Of a stretch of 64,000 bases of DNA, positions 23,314 to 37,200 are shown piece after piece; positions within the stretch are counted from its first letter, which is position 1; each line of letters opens with the position of its first letter. Under the pieces are notes generated by a model. That model was given only the letters and a program-made list of their open reading frames with translations, searched no databases and had not been told where the DNA came from. This DNA comes from Paramecium pentaurelia. Its lineage: Eukaryota > Ciliophora > Oligohymenophorea > Peniculida > Parameciidae. The position numbers and the translations under genes are program-made. Location of the stretch: NCBI GenBank assembly GCA_905183005.1, contig CAJJDO010000091.1, forward strand, positions 62,001 through 126,000, read 5' to 3'.

Positions 23314-23693
23314 TTCTAATTAATTTTTATATTTAATTAATTAATTTCATAGTTAAATAAAGGAAAATAAGAATTAAGATAATAAACAGTTAAGAATTTA
23401 ATTTAAGAAATGATATTTAAAAATAAAATTTGATATGACCTATGGATAAATTAAATTGTATTTAAATGATTTATATTCCTAAATAAGTTTTTCAAATCTG
23501 TATTAATATAATTTATACAGATTCTAAATTTTGCCTTAATTTAAAGAATGAATATTTATATTATAGATTTTATATTATTTTTTCTCAAAACAACTTGCTC
23601 TTGTTTTAAAAATAATAAAATCTTAAATCATTAACTGTTTTTGAATTATAACAACTTATCTAGTTTAATATATCCTAAGCATTATTATAATAA
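23314..23693. other. Divergent intergenic region, no gene seen
   Basis: 380 bp between the starts of the minus-strand zinc-finger gene and the plus-strand LRR gene, so it should hold both promoters. It is AT-rich and no specific motif was recognised. The LRR frame stays open for about 50 nt upstream of its chosen ATG but has no earlier ATG. Confidence 0.55.
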
Positions 23694-26600
23694 ATGTAAT
23701 TTTAATAAATATCCAAGTCTTTCACTTCCAAGAATACTACACAAAAGAAAACTATATTTCATTAAGAAAAGCAAAAGCAGATTGAGCAAGAAAAGGAAGA
23801 ATAGAAAGATAAAGCAGAAGCTGATACTTACACTATTAGATTTGCAAAGTAAATGAGATTAATGATTCATTAATAACAAAATGTGTAAGATTTTTCATAA
23901 TCTAGAAATTTGAGAGAAAATATTGCTAATTTGAAAAAACGAAAGACTTTAGAAGGTTTTTCAGGAGAAACACCAGTTTCAATTCAATAATGTTTCTCCT
24001 TTCTTAATTCTGCAATTTAGAATGCTAGAAGCTTAAGGTTAAATTTTTATTATTCTATAGATCCCTTGACTTATCAGGTATAGAAATTGATCCCCTCTTA
24101 GCCATAGAACTTGGATAAGGACTCCAAAAAAATTCATCTTTAATTGAAATCAATCTTTCAGGATGCAAACTAAACAGTTTTAGTTTATAATATATATTTT
24201 CATCAATTGCAAACCACCAAACTTTGCAATCAATCAATTTGTTTAATAATCAAGGCTTTAATATCGACCTTATGAATGATATAAACCAATTTGTTTTTAA
24301 AGGAAAGAATAATCTAAAGAAATTAAAATTAACACATTGTAATATATCTAGTACTGCAATGAGTTATTTACTGCGAAATCTAAAGTAAATAACAGTTTTA
24401 TTTTAGATACTCTCGATCAATAAATGCAATAGATATATCAATGATGTAATTCACTACTGATGTATTAACAAGTTTAGGAATGGCTCTTTAGCATTATAAA
24501 GGTAAAAAGGTCTTGGAGTATTTAAATATTGGAGATACTAATATAAGAAATTAAGGAGTCAAAGTCTTAGCTCAAAGAGTTAGTTGGAATATTAGGAAAA
24601 TAAACTTGAAGGAACTTAATATAAGAAGAAACTTTATTGATTAATAGGGGGTTCCACATCTTGAGGCGTTTCTAAGGAAAATAAATAACTTATAAAAGTT
24701 AGATTTATCATAAAACTAATTAGAGGAATTTAGTTGTTAAAATTTATTATCTAGAAAAATGTATGAAGTAAATTTAAGCTCTAATTTAATTTCTTGTTTT
24801 CCTTAATAATTCTTTTTTAACACTTTAATAATAAATTTATCAAATAATAATTTAAAAAATCAAGGTGCATTTTAATTATCAAGTATATTAAGGTAGAATC
24901 CTCTTTGGATAGAACTCAATCTTTCTAATAATCAAATAAAAAGTGAAGGATTTAACTCTCTTATATTTGGTCTTAGGGATAACAAAATGTTAAAGAAATT
25001 TATTGTTGCTAATAATCATTTAGATGGGGAATCAATAATCACTTATATGATAAATCATGAATAGGTATACTTTGAACATTTGGATGTATCTTATAATTAT
25101 ATAAGATATGCTTTAATATTTTTTTTATTAAAATTCATAAAAAGTGGATGTCTAAGATGCTTTAGATGTTCATTTTAGTAAAAATAATCAAATGATACAT
25201 GGGATATTAATATAAATCCGAATTTATTTCATGAAGAGGATAAGTTTATTAAATCCACTTAAAATTAATTTTAATTAATATCTTTTAATTTAAGGGAATT
25301 AGATTTTTCAAAAAATGAGAATATTTTTACTCCTGTAATTAGTTCTTTAGCAACATATTTTAATAAAATAGAAATTTTAGATTTATCTTCTTGTAAACCA
25401 GTTACAGAATAAGATTTAGATTTGCTTTGTACATTTTTAAAAAAATCTACTATAGTTTATGATTTAAATTTAAGGGATTTGAATATTGGAAGTTTAAATA
25501 TAGAAAGTGTAAAGAAATTAAGAAACTCTATTCTTAATAGTAGTCTTAAGAAATTAAATATAAGCAAAAACCATTTATTCAAATTAGCAAAGGCATTTTA
25601 AATAGAAGAAATCCTTACCAACTACAAACTTGAAAGTTTAGATATGAGTTATAATGGATTAGAATCTAGACATACCAATTATATTGAAAAAGTTATATCA
25701 TCATACAGAAATTTGCAAGCCCTAAATTTATCCCATAATAATATAGGTTTTACAGGTTTGATAGCAATTTCAAGAGTTATGTAAGAAAATAAATGTTTAA
25801 AAAGTTTAAAGTATGAATTTATTTAATATATTTTAAGTATTTCTCATTAAAAAATGAGTGCTGATGATTTGTTAATCTTGAGTTAAATAATTTAAAATGA
25901 AAATCTTTAGTTTTTAAATATATCAGATAATTCAGAAATTAAAAGACTTAAAACATTTTTCAATTTATGTTAAACTGAAAAAATGGAACTTTTATAATTA
26001 TCATAGATGCATTTTGATAAATCAAACTTTAAGAATCTATTAAATATTATTAAAAAATAAACAAGGAATATTTTAGGGATCACACTTAATCGTTGCAGTT
26101 TCAGATTAAATGATTATGAAAAATTTGGATTGTAGTTGATAAAATGTAAAAAATTATAAATGTTATGTATGACGTACAATCCATTAGTTTATGTGGATCT
26201 TAATAAAACTGCAGCTATATTAAATGAATTGTCAGATTTGAAAATATTAAAACTCAATTAAGTCTCATTTACAGGAGAGTCCTTCTTTAATGTCAAAGAA
26301 TGGATTTTGAGCCCAATTAATTGTAGTGTAATCAATTTCAATATTCTAGTTGACTACACTAGATCTTAGTGAAAATTTATTACGATAAGAATGGCTCGAT
26401 GAATTATGTATTGGAATTTCAGGGAATAGAACTATATAACATTTATTTTTGAATAAATGCAATTTAGGTAGGCTTAATTTAGAACCGTTAGGATTAGCTA
26501 TTTCTCAGAATCTCACAATAAGAATATTATCGATTGCTAATAATAATATTATCAATAATCTTTGTAACAGCAAATTTGCAACTGTTTCAAAGTATAAAAC

Positions 26601-29021
26601 TGTACAATTTGAAGAACTCAATTTATCTGAGAATCCATTAGATGAAAATGAATTAATTTAATTTTTTACTCCTCAAGAATAAGAAAATAAATAGAAGTAA
26701 GCTACTATTATTAAACAATTAAATTTATCAAATTGTAAATTAGAAATAAGTTTTTTCAAAACTCTAGTATAGGAGCATCAAATTCATAAGGAATACTTTT
26801 TATTTTCTCATATCATAAGTTTATCCTTAAGTAATAATCATCTAGACGATTCAATAGGAGAGTTACTAAAACAAACTATAATTTAATCAACTTAATTATA
26901 GGAACTATATCTTTAATAAAATTTATTTACAAGTAAAGGAATGATTTAAATCTTTGAGGGCATTTTTGCTACTTAAACAATTAAAACCATAAATATTAGC
27001 AGTAATAAAATAGGAGATCTTTTTGCTTTGAAATTAGATTAATTAAAATTTCATAAATTTTCAGTAGAGTTCTTGTTATTGAGAAATAATGAATTTTAGA
27101 AATAAGGTTAAAAAATATTAGCATAAATTCTATCATTCTAAAAGAATTTATTTATTGATAATATATGGTCTAATTTAGATGATGAGGATGCAGATAATAT
27201 TTTGGAATAATATACTAGAATTTGCTAAAAATATCGTTTAGATTAAACATCATTACCATCCTTTTTAAAAGAAATATAATTATCAAAATCAAATCTTACT
27301 GATAAATTTTGTGAATCTTTTGGTAAATATTATCCTCTTTTAGGATTCATTGAGTTTATAGATGTTTCAGATAATCCATACATAACCATGTATGGTAAAG
27401 TATATTTATTTTTTCATTTATTTGATTACAGTTATGAGAAACATTAATTAAGAGCATTGCACATAACTGATACTTAAGAAACTAGAAAATTATTTGATGA
27501 TGGATTATTGCGTTATTTAACTTTAAGATTAAGAAATTATCTTTTACGTTAATCAAAATAAAATTTGAAAAAATAACATCCTATACAACAGTAAGACAAT
27601 ACTCAAAAGGAAACAAAAAAAATATTTGGAGGTATGTTAGGATCATGGTTAATTCATAAGATAAATAAGTTAATGACTTATTTAGATTTAATTGAACCAT
27701 AAATATTTATAGTAAGTACTCTTTTTATTGGTAAATTTAGAAGAAATAACATTAATATAAAGATAATAGTTATTTTATTTTGGATTGGATTTGTTGTTGT
27801 AAATATATCTTAGTTTTTTAAATTATTTATATAAGTAAAAAATAAGAATCAAAGTGAAATTTTTAATGCAGAGAAAAATAAAGAAATTAATAATGTTATT
27901 GTTACTGATTTAACTTATGCATTTATAATTGTGGGAGCAATATTAATTATTGAAATATTGTAATTAATCTTAACTGTGACTTTAAGAAGAAAAATCTAGC
28001 CTGCATTGTAAATTATACATCCAAAAATGGTTGAGCATTTACACGCTAAATTTCCACAGAAAAGAGAAATCTTTTTAATGATTTATTCAATTTTTAGTAA
28101 ATCAAGTACTTTAGCTGAAAGAATGTTTTTGGCTTCCTTAATGAGTCTTAGTGATGATATTGTAGATGAAGATATAATTAAATTTTAGATTCTATTTAGT
28201 ATTGTGATTATTGCAAAATTTGCTGACTCATTTATTATAACCTTAATAAATTTAATCAAATTTATGTTTGCTACACCAAATGATGATTAAGCTAAATATT
28301 TATCCTTATTGTAAAGAAATCTCTACTATTAAAATTATTTTGTTTCAAGTGATGTTTTAGTAACATTATGTCCAGTTTAAGGATATCAATTAACAAAAAC
28401 AATTAAAGTTAATTATGAAATTATAATCGAAACATATAGGATGATTTTTATAGAATTAGTATTATTCATATTTATTTGGACATTCTCTAAAAATAATCAT
28501 ATAACTGGATTTTAAAATTTTATTGATCCAAAATGGCCAACATTGCGATTATGGATGACATTTCTCTTTTTAAAATGTATAACCTCTATAATCTTATCCC
28601 TTTTTAAAATTTTAACTGTTAGACCTGCAGTAGTAAAGTAAAATGGATTTAATTAAGCATTAGCAATAAAAAGATTCTACTAAAATAAACATTAATTTGT
28701 TAAACCATAAAATATTTAAATTGAATAGAATTTATAAAAAATTGATTTCGATTTAAAAATAAAATAAAAATAGTATACTTAGAATTCTAGAGAACTTGAA
28801 TAAAGAAGAGAAATAAGAATCTAAAAGAAAATTGAAGAAGAAATTGATTAGATTGATGAAGAACATGAAATTATATTTAGCAAATAAACATCACATTAAG
28901 AATATTTAAGTATAAAATTTATATTAATATAGATAATTCATCATTGTCTGATTTACCATTATAGGATCTACCTCAGTCACCTTTAAGTAATTATCTTCCT
29001 AAGTTTAAATTTAATATGTGA
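23694..29021 (+). CDS. Leucine-rich-repeat protein with multi-pass membrane C-terminus
   Basis: 1,736 residues with introns 24038-24060, 24385-24406, 25811-25837, 26328-26349 and 28910-28932. A charged, coiled N-terminus (about 110 residues) is followed by about 1,080 residues of LRRs of the ribonuclease-inhibitor style, with blocks such as SLDLSGIEID, EINLSGCKL, ELNLSNNQIKSEG, ALNLSHNNIGFTG, TLDLSENLL and SLSLSNNHLDD. From about residue 1300 to 1610 there are several long hydrophobic segments (for example IVILFWIGFVVVNI, YAFIIVGAILIIEILQLI, IFIELVLFIFIWTF), then an acidic, Gln-rich cytoplasmic tail. The layout suggests a large LRR domain fixed to a membrane. No LRR kinase or TIR domain is present. 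The first intron starts GTT, unlike the usual GTA. Confidence 0.87.
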
Positions 29022-29410
29022 TTATTAATAACTTAAGAGATTTAATTTTTATTTATCATATTTTAATCTAATTTTACTAAAACTATTATCTCTAACTTTA
29101 AATTAACTATTACAATATAAAAAATCATATATTTTTTTATTAGAATCAATTGATTTCAATTATGTATAGCTATCTATACATTAAAAGTTCCAAATACATA
29201 TAAGATACTTTATATTAATAATGAAAAAATAGAATTTATTTTATGTTATTCAAATAGATTAATTATAAAGCATATATTTAAAAATCAATTTGTTTAAAAT
29301 ACATAAATCTTAATATTATTTTAGTATTTCTTTATTAATTCTTTATACTTTATATCATCTATAATTAGCAGAAAAAATAAATAAAATTATTAAAGATTAA
29401 ATTTTAAATA
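29022..29410. other. Intergenic spacer, no gene seen
   Basis: 389 bp of AT-rich sequence upstream of eIF1A. It has a small perfect inverted repeat, TGTATAG (29163-29169) and CTATACA (29174-29180), with a 4-nt loop; with 7-bp arms in AT-rich DNA this is not strong evidence of function. Confidence 0.55.
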
Positions 29411-30003
29411 ATGCCTAAAAATAAGGGAAGAGGTGGTAAGAATTATAGAAGAGGAAAAAATGAAAATTTAACAAAGAGATAGTTGGAAACAAAAGATGAT
29501 GGATAAGATTATGCTTAAGTTATAAAATTGTTGGGTAGTGGAAGATTGATCTGTTTATGTTTGGGTGACAGTAAATAAAGACTTGGACACATTAGAGGTA
29601 AAATGAGACGTAAGGTTTGGATTTAAAATGGTGATATTGTGCTTGTTGCATTAAGAGAATTTTAAGATGAAAAGTGCGATGTTGTGTATAAATATTTTCC
29701 TGAAGAAATCAAATAACTAAAAAATCTGAAAGAAATTCCAGAGGTAATATATTTTATTATATAATTAAGAACTTAGAAGAAGGAGGAGGTGATAATATTG
29801 GAGATAATGTTGTATTTGTTAATAAAGAAGAATCATCAAGTTCTGATTCAGATTTAAGTGATAGTGATTCTGATGATGACTCTGACTCAGAACCAAAATA
29901 ACCATAAAAATAATAGCCATAAAAACCATAACCATAAAAAGCATAAGCACCTGCCAAAGACAATAAAGAAAAGATTACCAAGAAAGATATTGATGATATT
30001 TGA
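29411..30003 (+). CDS. Translation initiation factor eIF1A
   Basis: 188 residues with one intron, 29744-29769. The N-terminus MPKNKGRGGKNYRRGKNEN is the basic tail of eIF1A; the OB-fold follows with YAQVIKLLGSGRLICLCL, GDSKQRLGHIRGKMRRKVWI and GDIVLVALREFQ, then DVVYKYFPEEIKQLK. The C-terminus has an acidic Ser/Asp run and an extra QPQK-type Gln/Pro/Lys repeat before a conserved-looking ITKKDIDDI end. eIF1A binds the 40S A site and helps scanning and subunit joining. The C-terminal Gln/Pro insertion is unusual against yeast or human eIF1A. Very strong family match. Confidence 0.95.
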
Positions 30004-31252
30004 ACAATTTAAAATATATTTTGGTTAATAAAATAAATTTAAATATATCTATAACTAGATTATTATGTTAAAAATATCAAAAAATTTAGAAAAAAATCTT
30101 AATTCTTCTAACAAATTTAAATTAATTATGAGTTGTTTTATTTAAAACTATTGGATACTTAATGTCTTCTTTTTCATTGTTTAATTAACTACGAAAATTG
30201 GAATTTATTGTTGATTCTTATTTTTTTGTTATATCAAACACTTTTAATAAGAACCTTATAATATATAAATATAGATTTTAGATTAATTAATTTACAATAA
30301 TTTTTGAATAGACATTCTTGTTTTTTCTTAAATAGTACAATATATTAATTATATTGATCAAAAATGTTTATTTGTTAGAGTTTTGAAGATTTATCAATCT
30401 ATACTTAATCAAACTATAAGGATTCTTAATTATTGGAATTTATGAGAAATATTTAATGATAAAGATAGGTCTGAATTATTATTTTAACTTGTTAATATAA
30501 CAGAATTTAAAGTACTTTTGATTTGAATAATTATAATGAAGGTTTGATGAAGAAGAGCAATTAAGAGTAGAAATAATTATTTAATATAATATAGAAAAAA
30601 TTTAAATTAAATTGACGAACATATTTAGAAGATAATTAAAGATGGAAAAAAGATGATTTTTTAAGTTAATATCAGTATATAGTTAGAATTGCTATTGAAA
30701 TTATGGAAAATTTTGAATTGGCTTAAGATATGATAAAGTAAATTAAAAGAATAAGTAAAATAATAATTGAATTTTTAAGCTTTAAGATATCGTTTAAGAT
30801 CAAATAAAGATGATTCAAATGAAATTGTTAAAAGAAAAAGAATACTATAATGATATTAAATTGAAATTTATAACAAAAAAAAAGGTTGTTGGATTTTATT
30901 TTTATTTAATAGTCTCTTTATACAGTATAAAATTAAGAGAGGATAGAGGTTAAGATAATATTTATTATATAAAAATAAGATAATCATTTTCTATATAAAG
31001 TATCTTGAATTATAACAACGAAATTAATTAATTCATTTCAATTAATGGCAAGATTGTCTATCTTAACATCTATAGAATAGAAGGTAAAGGAAAGGCCTTG
31101 GTAGCATAGATTGATTAGAAATTTGATATTAATGATAATTTTTATTTGTTAATATGATAATTAATTATAAACCCCGTTTGTATGATTAAAAGCATAACTT
31201 CCTAATGAATTAAGGATATTATTTATTTTTCAAATAATTTTACTATTTTTGA
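30004..31252. other. Unresolved 1.25-kb stretch, possible decayed or missed gene
   Basis: No continuous gene model could be built between eIF1A and dynein. Several short open segments have coding-like composition, but they are in different frames and separated by TGA. The best segment is listed separately (30540-31157). The first 500 bp show nothing recognisable. Confidence 0.5.
30540..31157 (+). pseudogene. Possible gene fragment with frame breaks
   Basis: The last part, ending at TGA 31155-31157, reads plausibly (INQFISINGKIVYLN, IYRIEGKGKALVAQID, QKFDINDNFYLLI). It can be extended upstream through MIQMKLLKEKEYYND and, with one 32-nt intron, into MENFELAQDMIKQIKR. Further upstream the frame is stopped by TGA and no GT...AG intron restores it. 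A second segment (FDEEEQLRVEIIIQYN) is in another frame. Either this is a decayed gene, or one or two sequencing indels near homopolymers (A6/T6 around 30643-30665) hide an intact gene. Family not recognised. Confidence 0.35.
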
Positions 31253-34200
31253 ATGGGTGACTAAGAGCCTTTAAAAAGCAAGGAAGATTATTTTATAAAT
31301 CGTCTTGCTTGCTCATTCAACATAAGAAATTCAATTTAATAAGACAAATTCAAGAAATCTTTTGAAGCTGAAGATAATAAGTAATATATGTGTTTTTATT
31401 AATTAGAATGGTGTTTGATAGACTAATGAAGGATGAAAGCAATATGATGGCTGTATTTGCCATTCAATCTGGAGCAGAGTCTGTTACATTATTTTCAGAT
31501 GTTCCTCATCCAGATAAGTTCAGAAAGAAGGGACTTATTGCACTTAAAATATCAGAGAGCCCACTGTCAGTATAGAATATCACTCATAATATTGTGTTTT
31601 TGGAATTAACAAGAAATGTAACAATCTTAAATTATTTTAGATTTTGGAGCATTTATACTCAACTTTTTATGAAATAATGAGTCCTATTCTCTAGAATCCA
31701 AGTAATTAATAAGGATGGACAGACTTGGTAGCAAAAGACTTAATGGAGAAATTCAATGCATATGTTGCCCAAGTTTATGTAATGATAGGTTAGATAGAAG
31801 GAAGAACTAAATTGGTAATATTATATTGTTAATTTTAAAGCCCATTCCATCACACAAGTTAACTTAATCAGATACAACTCCAGCTAAAGACAAAGCACAT
31901 GTATATGAAAGTTCAATTATAACATGGACAAAATAAATAAAGAATGTATTGAAATTGGAACCTGAATAAGCCTTAAAAAACGGACACAATCCAGGACCTT
32001 TAGTGGAATTGAAGTTTTGGGAGAACAAAGCTGCCAATCTTAATAGCATAAAGGAGTAATTGGAAGGAACAGAAGTGATTAAAATCTTAAGATTTTTGGA
32101 AGTGAACAAATCAACATACACAAATCCTTTTTCTAAATTATAAAGGGAAGTAACAAAGGCAAGAGAAGAAGCCAATGATAATAATAAATTTTTAGATTTA
32201 TTAAAAGATCCCTTCTAAAGACTACAAGATACTGGTGGAGACTTTCAGGCTTTACATGAATTATTCATTCCAATAATGCATAGAATTCTCTTGATTTGGA
32301 AAAATTCTAAATTTTATAATACTCCTCCAAGATTAGTAGTTTTGATCAGAGAGATATGCAATGCAATCATTACAAAAGCATAAGACTTTGTAAATGGACC
32401 AATGATTTTCTAAATGATAAGTTCAGAAGAAACATTTGAGGCATGTGAAAAATTGTAGATTACTATTGATGTTTGTACAAAGTTTAAGGATGCTTACTTT
32501 GAATATAAAGCCAAAGCTGAAGGTCATTGGAAATTGACTACTAATGCATTATTTGTTAGATTGGATTCATTTTTAGAAAGATGCCATGATATTTTACATT
32601 TAACTAATACTATAGTTTAATTTAATAAATTAGCCAAGATTGATCTTGGTGGTACAAAAGGAAAAACATTAACTGAATCAGTTTAATAAATTTTTGTTGA
32701 ATTTTAGAAAGCTGTTGAACAATTCTAATAAGTAAAATATGATATTATGGATATTACATAAAAAGAATTTGATGATAGTTTTTATGAATTCAGATCTAAG
32801 ATTAAAGAATTAGAAAGAAGATTAGCTTCAGTAATCACATAAGGCTTTGATGATTATGATACATTACATGGAAGATTCAAATTATTAGATAGTTTTGAAG
32901 GTTTGTTATCCAGACCAATTATCTAAGATGAATTAGAGAAAAAACATATTGTATTATTAGATATGTACAAATAAGACTTGAAATAAGTCTAATAAATCTT
33001 TTTGGAAGGTTATGAATTAGTTGATAAATTACATGAAAGAGCACCAATTTATAATAATATGCCTCCTATTGCAGGAGCATTGATGTGGTGCAAAGGATTA
33101 AGAGATAGAATTACAGAACCTTTAGATAAATTGGCATAATTGGGATAAGGTATAACAGAAAGAGAAGAATATAAGGATGTATTGAAATTATATTAATCAA
33201 TAACAAAATAAATAAAAGATTATGAATAAACAAAGATTTTGAGTTGGGAATAAGAAGTAGGAAAAGTATCAGAAGAAAAATAAAAGTAACCTTTATTATC
33301 AAAAGATGAGAATGGATTGTTAAGAGTTAATTTTGATCCTGCTTTGGTTAGATTATTAAGAGAAGTGAAATATTTCACATTGCTTGAATAACCAGTTCCT
33401 GAATCTGCCTCAGAATTATATTCTAAAAATGATACTTTTAGAGAATATATTGTTTAATTGGAAATGATTGTTGAGAATCATAATTTCATTGTAACTTAAT
33501 TACATCCAATGGAAGAACCTTTGATAAAGAATAGAATTGAAAAGATGGATGAAGTTCTGAAACCAGGTATTGAACATTACAAATGGAAGAGTAATGATAT
33601 TAATAAATTCATTGAAACAGCAAAGGCTACTGTTGATGAATTACATTAAATAGTTTAAAAGATGAAGGAAACTTTAAAAAAGATTGAGTAAGCATTAGAG
33701 AAATTCAATACTAAGATAATAGAGAGAAAAAATAAACCTATGTCTCCAGATGATTATGATCAATTCTTAAAGGCAGTTGTTTAGAATAAATTATCTATTG
33801 TTAAAGATAATGGTACTTCAATTAACAAACTTGTTAAAGAAGTTCTTGATTAAGTCAAAGTTGACAAAAAACAATAGGCTTGGATAAATTATCAATATTA
33901 TTTAAATTCAATTGTTATTAATGGTTTAGCAAGAGCCATTATAACTGCTTTGACACATATGAATGAATAAATCAATCCATAATATATAAAGAAACATGAA
34001 ATTGCACCTTTATTTGATATCAAATTAGAATTATTTAGAAATGTAGGAATTCAATATGAACCTGAAATTGAAGAAACTACACAAGGATAAAGTGTACGTA
34101 ATACAATTAGAGGATGGGCTAATGATATGTTTTATATTGCAGGTCAATTTTAAAGATTAGATTCAGCTAATCCTTTTGGTGATTATTTACCAGAAATTAG

Positions 34201-37200
34201 AGAATATTTTGAAATTAAAGAAGTAGTACAAGCAATCAATCTCAATTTAGATTAAATTGAAGAAGAAACTAAATCATTTAAATAATCTTATATGACTTAT
34301 AGTTATCTATGGTTAGAAGATCCTAAGTAGGCTTTCGAAGATTTCATGTTAAAGAATGAACCAAAAGATGCACCTGAAGATGAGGATCAATCTTAAAATC
34401 CTTTATTATAAGGTTGTAGAATAAAGATTCCAAAATTAGATTTGTTTGATGATAAAATTACAACATTGAAAAATATTCAATAAGAAATCAATAGAATAAT
34501 GACACCTTATGAAATATCATGGTTGAGAATTAATTTGTAACCATTGAAAAGTGCCCTTGAAAATAAAGTGAGTCAATAAATAAAGGTTTACACTGAATTT
34601 TTAGTTGTATAATTCAAAACTACATTGAAAAACCTTAAAGGATTTATTCAAAGAACAAATGAAGGAATCAAAGAGAATCCAGCAAGTGAAGAGAATACTG
34701 GAAATAGAGATTTATTAATGAAAGTTATGAGAGTTATATCAGATGTTAAGGATGTGGAACATAAATGTGAAGGTATTGTTGTAAGAATGAAAGAAATGGT
34801 TAATAAATTAAAGAAACATGGAGTTTAAATAATGGAGAAAGGAGAAGAAGATCCAGTTTAAAGTATTGATAATGCATTTACTTAATTTAATGAAACAACT
34901 TAGAAAGTGTTTAAGATTAAAGCTGAAATCTTACCATTATAAACTTAAGAAACCATTAATATCAAGAAGAAATTAGATGAATTCTAAAAGAAGGTATCAG
35001 ACTTTAGAAATGATACTTTAAATAATTTACCTTATGGTTATCATGATGATATGAAGATGGATTAAATATTATATTCATATGTTACAATTGATGATTACTA
35101 TAAAAAGTTGTTGTAGATGGAGAAAGAGGCTGCAGATTATAATCAATTGGAGAAATTGTTTGAATTGGAAAAGAGTGGTTATAAATAATTAAGAGAAACT
35201 AATGTTGATTTGAAATCATTAAAAATAATGTGGGATGCTATTTCAATGGTCAATTACTAATATAATGATTGGAAATCTAAACCATTCAGATAAATTAAGG
35301 CTGATGTCTTGTTAGAATCTAATAAAGTATTGGGAAATTAATTGAAGAACTTACCAAAAGAAGTCAAGAATTTCAAAGGATATAATGCAATTGTTGATAA
35401 AGTCAAGAATATGTCTGTTGTTTTACCATTAGTCTCTGCTTTACATAGTGAATTTATGGAAGATAGACATTGGAGTTAAGTTAAAGATATGACTAAGAGT
35501 AAATTTGAACATAAAGCTATGACATTTTTATTTGATGATATTCTTGCTTTATAATTGTATAAATTTGATGCATAAATCAATGAAGTAGTGGAAGTAGCAT
35601 CAAAAGAAGCTAAAATTGAAAAGAAATTGAAGATGATTGAAACAGCTTGGTTGAAATAAATCTTTGAATTTGAAGATTATAAAGAAACTAAGATCTTTTT
35701 ACCATTAGATAATATGATGGAAATGTTAGATTAACATTCTCTTGATTTAATGGGTATGAAAGGATAAGGTAAATATGTTGAATTCTTTTACAATACAGTA
35801 GAAGATTGGAGAGAAAAATTAGGAAGAGTTGATTCTGTTGTTGGTGAATGGTTGAAAGTTTAAAAGAATTGGAAGACTTTAGTAAATATCTTTATTGGAT
35901 CTGAAGATATTAGAATGTAATTACCAGAAGATACTAAAGTATTTGAAGCTGTTGATAAAGAATTTAGAGAACTTATGACTGAAGTTGCAGCTAATCCATT
36001 GGTTATTGAAGCATGTATTAATGAAAGAAAGGATTAATTAGTTGCTATGAGTTTAAATATTAAGAAATGTGAAAAAGCTTTAAATGATTATTTAGAATAG
36101 AAAAAGAAAGCATTCCCTAGATTCTATTTCTTGTCAAATCAATCCCTATTAACTATTTTATCAAATGGTTAAAATCCACCTAAAGTTTGTGAATTTTTAG
36201 GTGATTGTTTCGATGGAATGAAAACACTTAGTTTTGAACCTTCCAAAAATCCAAATGATGTTCCAAGAAGCACACATAGTATGATTTCTAAGGATGATGA
36301 GAAAGTTCCATTTTCATCAAATTTTGAATGTGTAGGAGCAGTTGAACATTGGTTATCAGCATTAGAATATAAGATGAGAGAGACATTAGAAGAAATATTG
36401 GAAAAGGCAAAGGAAACATCAGAAAATTGGGAAAGTGGTGACAATCCTAGAGAAGATTGGGTTAAAAATTATTGTGCTTAAATTGCATTGTTAACAACAT
36501 AAATTGTATGGACTGAAGATGTTACTAGAGCATTTGAAGATTTGGCTGGTGGTGCTGAAACAGCCATGAAAGAATGTTTGAAATTGATTGAAGTTCGTAT
36601 TGATAATTTGATTAAGAAGGTCAGAGGAAATTTAGAAATATTAGAGCGTATGAAAATTATTAATATTATTACAATCGATGTACATTCAAGAGATGTTGTC
36701 GAAAAATTCTGTCTTTAAAAAACCCAAGAATTGGAATCTTTTGCTTGGTTATCACAATTAAAATTCTATTGGGATAATAAAGATAATGACATGCATTTAA
36801 GATAAGCACTTAGATTCAAGTGGGAGAAAGAAAGAGATAAATCAAAATGCATTATTAGAATCGTTGATTGGTTCAGATTCTATTCATATGAATATGTTGG
36901 TAATGCATTAAGATTGGTCATTACTCCCTTAACAGATAGATGTTATATTACATTAACATAAGCATTGAATCTTACAATGGGTGGTGCACCTGCAGGACCA
37001 GCTGGTACTGGAAAGACTGAAACAACAAAAGATTTGGGTAGAGCAGTAGGATTACCAGTCATGGTGTTTAATTGTTCAGATCAGATGGGTAAAGACTCTA
37101 TGGCTTAAATCTTTATGGGTTTGTCTCAATCAGGAGCTTGGGGATGTTTCGATGAATTTAATAGAATAGCAATAGAAGTGTTATCAGTCATTAGTACACA

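Noticed and set aside
26449..26661. Separate small LRR gene
   Set aside because: It is an uninterrupted piece of the large LRR gene that looks isolated only under the standard code.
27395..27431. 37-nt GTAAAG...TACAG intron in the LRR gene
   Set aside because: It is not a multiple of three and its removal would shift the downstream membrane region out of frame; reading through gives a continuous protein.
29163..29180. 7-bp inverted repeat upstream of eIF1A
   Set aside because: Too short and AT-rich to separate from chance.
31277..31313. Imperfect hairpin (AGCAAGGAAGA / TCTTGCTTGCT) as a small RNA or terminator
   Set aside because: It lies within the first exon of dynein, encoding LKSKEDYFINRLACS; coding explains the sequence.
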